NCBI RefSeq assembly: GCF_954871325.1
Contig: NC_088779.1
Span: 7,690,846 to 7,754,845 of the forward strand
Length of the DNA: 64,000 bases
Origin: Gordionus sp. m RMFG-2023
Taxonomy: Eukaryota; Nematomorpha; Gordioida; Chordodea; Parachordodidae
Reading direction: 5' to 3'
Made by a program: the position numbers and the translations under genes
The notes under the pieces: generated by a model
What the model was told of the DNA's origin: nothing
Database searches by the model: none
The model's input: the letters and a program-made list of their open reading frames with translations, nothing else
In this document: positions 59,301-64,000 of the stretch, one piece after another
Numbering within the stretch: position 1 is the stretch's first letter
Layout of the letters: each line of letters begins with the position of its first letter

Positions 59301-61929
59301 ATGAAAAATTACACAAACACCCTTAGGAGAGTATGAACAAATAAAAAGGCGAGAATGCAAACAAATTGTATCTTTGAAATAAATCTACGGAGCGAGAAAA
59401 GAATAGCTGAAATAGTGTTGTTAAACGACTCTATACTAATAGATGTAATGCTATTTATGATAAAATTGTTTAGGCTTGTTTAATATTTTTCTGGATAAAA
59501 TATTGAGTTAACGTTTTTAAAATCCGGCTCAAATTAAGGCGTTTAACAATACTTGTTGAAAACGTTATATTTTTAAATTCATTGAAATTTTATTTGGAGT
59601 AGGTAGAAATTTAGTTATTTATATAGCTCTTTATTTTTACAGTTAATCAAATTAAACTTTTTAGTTAGGATTATTTAAAATTTTTTAAAAAGGATTTATT
59701 AATTAATTTTTAGGATAATAATTTTATTCTATTGATAAAATAATTGAAAAGGGTTACAAGACGTTGCTCCAGGAAGGAATATTCATTTTATAAAAAATTA
59801 TGTCATATACTTTAGGAAAATTTATGAGCAAATAAGAGGATGAGAAAGAAAACAAAACTAAACTTAGAAATTAATTTATGAAAAAGGAGTTAAAAAACGT
59901 CATATTTTGAATGCATCTAAATTTTAATTGGATAAGGTATAAATATGACGATTTACATTATTTTTTAATTTTTTCGTAATATTAAAGTTTTTAAGTAATT
60001 TAAATTTCAGGATTTATTTAATAAAAGTTATTAATAAGTGTTCGGATAAATCTTGTAAATATGTGGTAAAAATTTTTTATTTCTTTTATGAAAAATTGTC
60101 CATATATCTTAATTAATAAAATATATGAATAAATGAGAGGGCGAGAAATAAAATAAAATCTAACTTTGAAATAAACTTATGGAGAGAGAAAAGGATAGTT
60201 CAAAATGTTTTTATAGATCGAATTCAACTAGAGTAGGTATAAATATGGTGACTTACATTATTCATTAATTTTAATATCATATTAGCCTTTAGATGATTTT
60301 TATTTCAGAATTATTTTTAAACAAAGAGTTATATAATAATTATAAGTTTTTAATTAAATTGTTAAAAAGCAATACAAGAAGTTTCTCCAGGTATGAAAAT
60401 ATCCTTTATGAAAAATTACCCAAATGCCTATAAGAAAATATATGAACAAATAAGAGGACGAGAAAGAAAACAAAATTTAGCTTTGAAATAAATTTAAAGG
60501 AAGATAAAAATAGTTCAAAAAGTAATATTTAAATACCTCTAAATTTCAATAGGAGATAGTATAAATGTGATTTCTTATTTATGTTTTTAGTTAATATTTC
60601 AGACTTTTTATTTTAAAAAATGTTTAGAATAAATTTTCCAATAACAATTTTATCTTATTAATCAAATAATTAAAAAGTGGTACAAGATGTTGTTCCAGGT
60701 GACCTTTATAAAAAATTTACACCTTTAGGAAAATGAACAAATAAAAAAGCGTGAAAGTAAACAAATTGTATCATTGAAAAAAACTTATGGAGCGAAAAAA
60801 GAATATTTTAAAATAGTGTTGCTAAACAATACTTTGAATCAATTAAGGGCTAATTCAATATTTTAGCAAGAAAAATATTGGCCAAGCCTCAAGATTTTGC
60901 TATCCATCTCTAGGCTTGTGAAATATTTCTGGATTAAATATTGAGTAATATTGTAATATGATTATTTATATAATTTTTTATTTTTACAGTGAATCTATTA
61001 AATTTTTTAGTTAATCTCTATTTTAAATATTTAAAAAAAAGAGTTAATTATTAATTTTTTAAAATTATTTCATATTTTTAATCAAATTATTAATAAGTGG
61101 TACAAGAGATTGCTCCAGGTAGGAAATTTTTTTTTATGAAAAATTACTCATATGCCTTTAAAAAAAATTATATGAACAAATACAAGAAAGAAAACAAAAT
61201 TTAAATTTATGGAGTGAGAAAAGTAAGTTCAAACGTCATATTTTGAATACATCTAAATTTTAATTGGATAAGGTATAAATATGACAATCTACATTATTCA
61301 TTAATTTTCTCGTCATATTAAAGTTCTCAGATAATTTAAATTTCGGAATTTTTATAAGAGAAGTTAATAATAAATTTTTGAATAAATTAAATTGTTAATT
61401 AGTGATTTACAAGAAGTTGCAGAATATTTCTTATATCAAATATTTCCCAAATATCATAATTAATAAGATATAAAAAAAATGGGAGGGCGAGAATTAAACA
61501 AACAACTTTAAAATAAATTTATGGAGAGAGAAAGGAATAGTTCAAAATGTTTTTATAAATAGAAATTCAAATAAGGTAGATATAAATATGGCGATTTATA
61601 TTATTCATTAATTTTACCATATTAAAGCTTTTAGATAATTTTTATTTCAGAATCATATTTTAAAAAAGGGTTTGATAATAATAATATGTTTTTAATAAAA
61701 CTGTTAAAAAGCGGTATATTTTTAAAACCTCTAAATTTCAAAAGGAGTAGGTATAAATTGGGTGATTTACATAATAAATTATTTCTACAATTAATCATAT
61801 TGAAGTTTTTAGTCAATCATTATTTCAGAATTTTTATTTTAATAAAGGTTTAAAATGAATTTTCAGATGATAATTTTATATTTTTAATATTTATCAATTA
61901 TTCACAAGTAGCTGAAGAAGTTGCTCCAG
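35291..61929 (+). CDS. candidate micro-exon gene encoding an acidic VIEEVAP-type repeat protein (partial, exons only predicted)
   Basis: At least 24 candidate exons lie between AG acceptors and GT donors: sixteen of 21 nt, four of 9 nt, one each of 18, 15, 69 and 138 nt. Every one is a multiple of three and every one enters and leaves in phase 1, so any combination keeps frame. The 21-nt exons encode heptads of the form [VA]-[IV]-[EQR]-[E/D]-x-[AS]-P. The long exons are Glu/Asp-rich. Conservation is highest over the exon and its donor, while the intron around it drifts. No start exon, stop or known domain was found. Flatworm micro-exon genes and titin PEVK regions are analogous in having tiny symmetric exons; homology to either is not shown. 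Link between the exon at 35,291 and the array is weaker, since 6.3 kb and an RT element intervene. A non-coding satellite is the main alternative. Confidence 0.55.
35360..36600. other. AT-rich sequence without recognised features
   Basis: No exon or repeat supported. Confidence 0.4.
36600..38600 (-). pseudogene. LINE-like reverse transcriptase gene, nearly full length but broken
   Basis: On the minus strand from 38,590 down, the motifs appear in order. KLAPSNDETLNNL and ITEFNKFSAADPDVYRP open the RT region. LGCGTKGGVDVASHCLR (about 38,109) and KIDFKNAFNTISR (about 38,019, motif A) follow, then GDPLGPNLFCLAIH (about 37,848, motif B), YLDDGT at 37,746-37,763 (motif C), and the thumb at 37,509-37,066 (FINHIPSHQLFYLLKMFLYP). 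Next come DHLRVTMGFRLGCS with a CHQC finger (about 36,950-36,860), and RPDGLTCTP plus FLIWDATCVSSF (about 36,680-36,600), a nuclease-like C-terminus. A handful of stops and frameshifts interrupt it. Regional G+C is higher than the flanks. The exact LINE clade is not certain; RT type with YLDDG and QGDPLGP is known from cnidarians and other invertebrates. Confidence 0.8.
38601..39850. other. AT-rich sequence with one GC-richer patch
   Basis: 39,068-39,190 holds GGCGGACTGGGAGAC, GGTCCCATGGG and GGAGGGTGCCCCCTC, which resemble ends or interior of a small TIR element, but no full inverted pair was found. The plus-strand open frames at 38574-38801 and 39094-39330 show no family features. Confidence 0.4.
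39860..40225 (-). pseudogene. C-terminal nuclease-like domain of the LINE-like RT, fragment
   Basis: Minus-strand reading gives ISDGNLPDGISQIP, then KRGQFLVWDYSCIDPSPFNQ, then KYSEILQETFVPIDSITLSF. These match the PDG...IPW-x-x-G...WD-x-(T/S)C-x-D and later P-(I/V)-x-x-(E/D) motifs of the same domain in the copies at 9.8-10.1 and 36.6-36.7 kb. One stop interrupts the IPW motif. The RT part is absent, so this is a 3' fragment, as expected for a 5'-truncated LINE. Confidence 0.6.
40226..41666. other. AT-rich sequence before the micro-exon array
   Basis: No exon recognised; the minus-strand frame at 41152-41346 contains a proline run from a G-rich plus-strand tract and looks accidental. Confidence 0.4.
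41667..41684 (+). CDS. micro-exon, 18 nt, VEGVDQ
   Basis: Acceptor GTTAACAG, donor GTAAGAAT (close to consensus). The first unit of the array; one codon shorter than the standard heptad and more diverged. Confidence 0.5.
42115..42135 (+). CDS. micro-exon, 21 nt, AVQEVAP
   Basis: Acceptor AAAAAG, donor GTAGAAAA. Confidence 0.5.
42440..42460 (+). CDS. micro-exon, 21 nt, VIEEVAP (consensus form)
   Basis: Acceptor GACAACAAG, donor GTAGAATA. Encoded heptad identical to those at 50,422 and 57,070, which differ from it only at synonymous sites. Confidence 0.55.
43253..43589. mobile_element. hAT-type MITE, 337 bp, exact 8-bp TSD
   Basis: Inverted ends CAGGGTTGCCAGAT and (inverse) CAGGATTACCAGAT lie between two copies of GTTATAAT (43245-43252 and 43590-43597). 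Non-coding. The exact TSD indicates a recent or well-preserved insertion in the array. Confidence 0.85.
43915..44480. repeat. GGCCGGG-type repeat with hAT-like left end
   Basis: CAGAGATCTACAAAACACGG opens the segment, followed by CCTGCCTGGCGATCAGGCAGG, a small hairpin (quoted with one flanking base). GGCCGGGTTTG and CCGGGCCAGACC follow downstream. The right boundary is uncertain. Confidence 0.45.
45065..45073 (+). CDS. micro-exon, 9 nt, ALE
   Basis: Acceptor ACATTTTAG... TTTTAG and donor GTAAGTTATT, a strong pair. Phase 1, reading (G)CA TTA GAA G. Confidence 0.45.
45773..45793 (+). CDS. micro-exon, 21 nt, VMREMSP
   Basis: Acceptor GGTAACAAG, donor GTAGAAAT. Shares Arg at position 3 with the exon at 54,332. 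Confidence 0.45.
47270..48425. mobile_element. hAT-type element, 1156 bp, near-perfect 8-bp TSD
   Basis: The element starts CAGGGTTAGCAAGTCAGTCA and ends with GGTCAAATGCACAACCCTG, short inverted ends plus subterminal TTGACYRGTCAAAT repeats. CTTGAAAG (47262-47269) and TTTGAAAG (48426-48433) are a 7-of-8 target duplication. The interior has only traces of possible coding (SIKYNEQIQICNKALKAA at about 47,650), too weak to name, so it is non-autonomous or decayed. It is present only in the middle large copy of the array. Confidence 0.75.
48888..48896 (+). CDS. micro-exon, 9 nt, VLD
   Basis: Acceptor CTTTTTAG, donor GTAATTTA; the Glu of the other copies is Asp here. Confidence 0.4.
49234..49254 (+). 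CDS. micro-exon, 21 nt, AVRVVSP
   Basis: Acceptor TTTAACAAG, donor GTAGGAAA. Position 4 is Val instead of Glu. Confidence 0.45.
50115..50135 (+). CDS. micro-exon, 21 nt, AIEEVVP
   Basis: Acceptor GCATCAAG, donor GTAGAAAT. Confidence 0.5.
50422..50442 (+). CDS. micro-exon, 21 nt, VIEEVAP
   Basis: Acceptor GACAACAAG, donor GTATGAAT. Differs from the exon at 42,440 by one synonymous base (GTC for GTT). Confidence 0.55.
52097..52105 (+). CDS. micro-exon, 9 nt, ALE
   Basis: Acceptor ATTTTAG, donor GTAAGTTA. The last base is A rather than G, which would change the first base of the next split codon and may weaken splicing. Confidence 0.35.
52960..53404 (-). CDS. unrecognised coding-like exons within the inserted element
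   Basis: The frame at 53404-53201 reads MIDILYRKKCLDIKKNIIT and later GTRFYKGENLPFDFESSRLH, followed by a GTATATATAC donor-like site. A second stretch after a TATGCAG acceptor (about 53,135 downwards) reads FKFNDESIKFLIQTSFFPF and then MAEKSIIKNDIEDICEFYH, ending in a stop. Composition is protein-like, but I do not recognise the family. It is probably the gene remains of the transposon that carries it, or a captured host fragment. Confidence 0.3.
53445..53885 (-). pseudogene. possible further coding remains, minus strand
   Basis: Minus-strand pieces such as HIWLIKRLSHNKNSILQF and KECVDDNLSIIRIIKGCIGY follow a TTCTTCACAG acceptor-like site at about 53,855. They lie upstream of, and in the same direction as, the exons at 52,960-53,404. 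The plus-strand open frame at 53445-53753 overlaps this and may be a shadow. No family recognised. Confidence 0.2.
54332..54352 (+). CDS. micro-exon, 21 nt, VIREISP
   Basis: Acceptor ATTAACAAG, donor GTAGTAAA. Confidence 0.5.
54804..54812 (+). CDS. micro-exon, 9 nt, VLE
   Basis: Acceptor CATTATAG, donor GTAAAGTA. Fourth copy of the 9-nt type, in the partial fourth large duplication. Confidence 0.4.
56397..56417 (+). CDS. micro-exon, 21 nt, VIVEGAP
   Basis: Acceptor GCAATAAG, donor GTTTAAGT (weaker). Confidence 0.45.
56613..56633 (+). CDS. micro-exon, 21 nt, GIEQISA
   Basis: Acceptor GAAACAAG, donor GTAAGAAT (strong). The Pro at position 7 is Ala. Confidence 0.45.
56947..56961 (+). CDS. micro-exon, 15 nt, EAVAP
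   Basis: The usual acceptor position reads ATA, but a new AG at 56,945-56,946 six bases further in would give a shortened, still in-frame exon. Donor GTTTTTTT is weak. Confidence 0.3.
57070..57090 (+). CDS. micro-exon, 21 nt, VIEEVAP
   Basis: Acceptor GCAACAAG, donor GTAGAAAT; differs from the exon at 42,440 by one synonymous base (GCC for GCT). Confidence 0.55.
57747..57884 (+). CDS. 138-nt acidic exon within the array
   Basis: The acceptor AAATTAG ends at 57,746 and a GTTTTCAA donor follows 57,884. The phase 1-1 frame of 46 codons starts VDENHPYQPDPEDGIEED and then carries internal repeats of the type (I/M)EIEVAEDNDIEEN and IEIDVIQDNN, ending LAIE. It is open throughout, unlike its flanks, and contains the same Ile-Glu-Glu and Val-Ala/Val-Ile words as the heptads. 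This is the best single piece of coding evidence in the array. Confidence 0.6.
58444..58464 (+). CDS. micro-exon, 21 nt, VIEDGAP
   Basis: Acceptor GTTAAAG, donor GTAGGAAT. Confidence 0.5.
58921..59095. mobile_element. hAT-type MITE copy inside the array
   Basis: TGGTGTTGTTAAACCGCCCG begins a segment whose core (TCTTACATAATATTATTTTAG with one leading base) matches the MITE at 13,811-14,013. The right TIR is lost or decayed. Confidence 0.45.
59266..59286 (+). CDS. micro-exon, 21 nt, VVQDFAP
   Basis: Acceptor AAACTAG, donor GTAGGAAT. Confidence 0.5.
59413..59553. mobile_element. short hAT-type MITE, about 140 bp
   Basis: TAGTGTTGTTAAACGACTC and GGCGTTTAACAATACT are inverted ends. The flanks AGCTGAAA and TGTTGAAA agree at 6 of 8 bases, a decayed target duplication. 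A related, more decayed copy lies at about 60,815-60,960. Confidence 0.6.
60370..60390 (+). CDS. micro-exon, 21 nt, AIQEVSP
   Basis: Acceptor GTTAAAAAG, donor GTATGAAA. Confidence 0.5.
60678..60698 (+). CDS. micro-exon, 21 nt, VVQDVVP
   Basis: Acceptor TTAAAAAG, donor GTGACCTT (weaker than neighbours; the usual GTAGGAATATTTC is partly deleted). Confidence 0.4.
60815..60960. mobile_element. decayed hAT-type MITE copy
   Basis: TAGTGTTGCTAAACAATACT starts a segment sharing TTAGGCTTGTGAAATATTTCTGGAT-like sequence (approximate) with 59,413-59,553. It sits at the corresponding place between micro-exons, so it may have been duplicated with its unit. Confidence 0.4.
61098..61118 (+). CDS. micro-exon, 21 nt, VVQEIAP
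   Basis: Acceptor TTAATAAG, donor GTAGGAAA. Confidence 0.5.
61909..61929 (+). CDS. micro-exon, 21 nt, VAEEVAP
   Basis: Acceptor ATTCACAAG, donor GTATGAAT. The last unit in the window; sequence after about 62,000 no longer belongs to the array. Confidence 0.5.
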
Positions 61930-61989
61930 GTATGAATATATATCTTTTATAAAAAATAAATAACTTAAAAAAAACAAATCTCTCCATCC

Positions 61990-62295
61990 ATTTGTAAATT
62001 TATTTATCCTCTAAATACACTTTTAAGCTGAAAGGAAATTCTCAGATACACCCACCCCCCCCCCCCCCTCCCCTCCCTCTCACTCACTTCTCCCCCAAAA
62101 ATATATACAATATATTACCATAACATTAATTTGTAAAAAAAATTAGCAATATAAATAAATTAATAAAATTAGCATCATTTTGTTTCACCTATTTAGACAC
62201 ATGTTACAATCTACATTTATGGCTATTTTGTAAATTTTATTCCAAATAATAGATTAGATATTAATATTTCCAAGTTATTTCTCTTATACAATTAG
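61990..62295. other. end of array, C-rich run
   Basis: A C-run of about 13 with CTCCCCTCCCTCTC follows at about 62,050-62,090. No coding feature. Confidence 0.5.
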
Positions 62296-63096
62296 TAGTG
62301 CTGTAAACAGTCTAAAAAAATGGAACGCTTTCGTGTTTATAACGTCCATTCACAAAAATAGAAATCGTTTTCTGTTAAAATCTACTTTAAAAAAAGGAAC
62401 GCGTTCACGTTTGTTAAAAACTATACGAATAATTTAAATTTTATATGATATTTAATTTAATATAACCATATATTTTTTAAACAATATATTAGCCATGTTT
62501 AAAATGTATAGTTTCAGAATAAATAAAAAATTCCTTTTTAATTTTTAATACGTATAAAAAACTTTATATATCATATAAAATTTAATTATTTAGGAAATAT
62601 ATAAATTTATAATATTTTAAATTGTGTTTTAAAATATAAAACTTTTTATAAAAGCTTAATAATACTAGCTAAATTTTAAATAATCACACCAAAAATAAAT
62701 AAATTCTAAAAGATATTAACTATTTTATAACATTTTACATTGGTAAAATTTAGTAAATTGAATATAGGATGTTACTGTAAAATATTTATTATATTTGAAT
62801 CATGGTAATAATTTGGAATAAGATGATAAAATAACAACATCCATGCTTATGCTAGTCTATATAATATAAATAATAATATTCAAATTAATAAACTATACTA
62901 TAGGAAGAAATAGTAGCTTGTTATAAAATAAAACTTTTTCTTGAAAACTTTGGATTAATATTTTTTATCTTCAAATGAATAAAAAAAAGGAAAATTTTAT
63001 CAATTTAAACGAACGTAAAAAACGAACGCACTCGTAAACAAAAAGGGAACGCGTTCACATTCAAAGCTCGTCAAAAATAAAAAAAAAGCAGTATAA
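62296..63096. mobile_element. possible TIR element of about 800 bp
   Basis: The left part has TAGTGCTGTAAACAG, GGAACGCTTTCGTGTT and GGAACGCGTTCACGTTTG; the right part has AACGAACGCACTCGT, GGGAACGCGTTCACATTC and AAAGCAGTATA. The GAACGCGTTC motifs are palindromic and the ends are roughly inverted (TAGTGCTG against TACTGCTT). No target duplication and no gene. Confidence 0.4.
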
Positions 63097-64000
63097 TTTT
63101 TCTCAAAATAATAAAAACAACCTCTTTGCTTATGCGTTCATTTTTAGAAGATTACTAATTGGAAGAAACATTTAATACCATTTTACATAAAGGCATTTTA
63201 ATCTAAGATGATATTTAGTAAATTAATCATTATTGGATAATTTCTAGTTAAATTATTAACTTCGAATAACTTTAATTTTATAGATAAAAAACTAAATTTT
63301 AAATTATTTAATTATTATTTTATCCAAATCAAAAATATTAATAAGAAATTTTTATTTATGGGTAAAAATGAATTTTTTATAAAATTTACTAAACCAGAAA
63401 CATATACCAGTTGATGAATATAGATAATAAATTATTGGGAAAAGTAAAAATTCCCAAATTTTATAAAAATCTTTTTGGTTAAAGATTGAAAATTTATTCA
63501 AGTTAAAATTTTAATCCTGTCAACCGCTTTCATCATGTCTCCCCTATTAGCCACGGTAGCTAATTGAAAATTTTGATTCAAATTTATATTATAAACTCAC
63601 AAATTTAAATGATAAGCTTTTAGTGGGAATATTAATTTACTATATTAAGAATATTTCAAATTAAATTCTAATTAATTAAGTTGAAATTTTTATCAGAAGG
63701 GTGTAGTAACATGGGCACCCCATCAAAAAACAAGAACGTTTTAATTTTTTTAATTTTTATACCCGAATGATTTAAAGTTTTTAATTAGTACTTTTACTAA
63801 AATCGGGTATTTCGGAAATGTATTTTCAACATTTTTGGAATACCTTCTTATGAATTTGAGATATTATCATAGACATTTGAGCTTAATACAATTTATGTTA
63901 ATTTTTCCATAGATTCCTTATATAAATTATAAATGATCAAGGGTTACAGGAAAAATAGCCTATAATTCATAAGATAGATACTCTAAATATGCCGGATAAT
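63097..64000. other. AT-rich sequence without recognised features
   Basis: No exon, RNA or repeat supported. Confidence 0.4.

Larger units (their letters stand above)
41831..61422 (+). pseudogene. decayed micro-exon copies interleaved with the intact ones
   Basis: Units whose exon is still visible but has lost a splice site: near 41,831 (no donor), 42,748-42,768 (acceptor AG lost), 46,081 (both lost), 49,533-49,553 (no GT donor), 50,716-50,736 (donor GT to AT), 55,509-55,523 (shortened, donor lost), 58,770-58,790 (both lost), 59,752-59,772 (donor GT to GA) and 61,403 (donor lost). Others near 46,395, 49,830, 50,975, 56,105 and 60,065 keep only the end of the exon. So roughly a third of the copies appear dead. 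Confidence 0.6.
41667..61929 (+). repeat. tandem array of about 300-330-bp exon-intron units
   Basis: Each unit has a conserved order: TTTTTAATCAAATTGTTAACAAG, then the micro-exon, then GTAGGAATATTTCTTTTATG, then a block with ATACCTTTAAGAAAATATAT and AACAAATAAGAGGACGAGA, then GAAATAAATTTATGGAGAG, then ATGGCGATTTACATTATTCA, then TTTTTAGATAATTTTTATTT. Spacing between neighbouring exons is typically 295-325 bp (for example 42,115 to 42,440; 50,115 to 50,422; 60,370 to 60,678). Copies are diverged by substitutions and small gaps and run in one orientation. Motifs given here are approximate consensus in separate pieces. Confidence 0.85.

Noticed and set aside
41667-61929. Array as a gene on the minus strand or an ordinary satellite
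   Set aside because: No consistent splice-flanked frame was seen on the minus strand, while the + strand blocks are uniformly in phase. A plain satellite remains possible and is the reason for moderate confidence.
1-64000. tRNA, rRNA or other structured RNA genes
   Set aside because: I looked for cloverleaf box motifs and conserved rRNA words and found none that I could support by eye.

Overview
The window looks like an AT-rich (by eye about three quarters A+T or more), intron-rich, transposon-loaded invertebrate metazoan genome. The reasons are multi-exon genes with GT-AG introns, an immunoglobulin/fibronectin-III membrane receptor, and relics of hAT, piggyBac, LINE-like and LTR elements. 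Repeated G/C homopolymer runs stand out in the AT background. I cannot name the species.

Layout. (1) 90-5960, + strand: the 3' part of a cell-surface receptor gene, in about ten exons. It encodes an Ig domain, FN3 domain(s), one membrane helix and an Asn-rich cytoplasmic tail; the reading frame closes across every proposed splice junction. (2) About 6.8-33.6 kb: nested and decayed mobile elements. They include small TIR elements, a hAT-like TIR pair around a broken LINE-like reverse transcriptase (RT), an LTR relic, a 3.57-kb hAT-type foldback element with a perfect 8-bp target-site duplication (TSD), a ZMYM1-like hAT transposase fossil, and a structurally complete but mutated piggyBac with TTAA TSDs. 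(3) 36.6-40.3 kb, - strand: two more pieces of the same RT family, one nearly full length in protein content. (4) 41.6-62 kb (possibly starting at 35.29 kb), + strand: a large array of about 300-bp repeats. Each repeat unit carries a tiny candidate exon, usually 21 nt, flanked by AG and GT. About two dozen candidate exons are all phase 1-1 and multiples of three (9, 15, 18, 21, 69 and 138 nt). Most encode variants of a Glu/Val/Pro heptad of the type VIEEVAP. Larger duplications of several kb, each with a 9-nt exon, lie inside the array, and hAT elements have landed in some copies only.

The micro-exon array is the most interesting part. It looks like a gene region built by repeated duplication of an exon-intron unit, giving a tunable acidic, proline-punctuated repeat protein. 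This resembles micro-exon genes of flatworms or the symmetric PEVK exons of titin-like proteins in principle, but I see no homology that settles its identity. Splicing is inferred from sequence only; transcript evidence would decide it.
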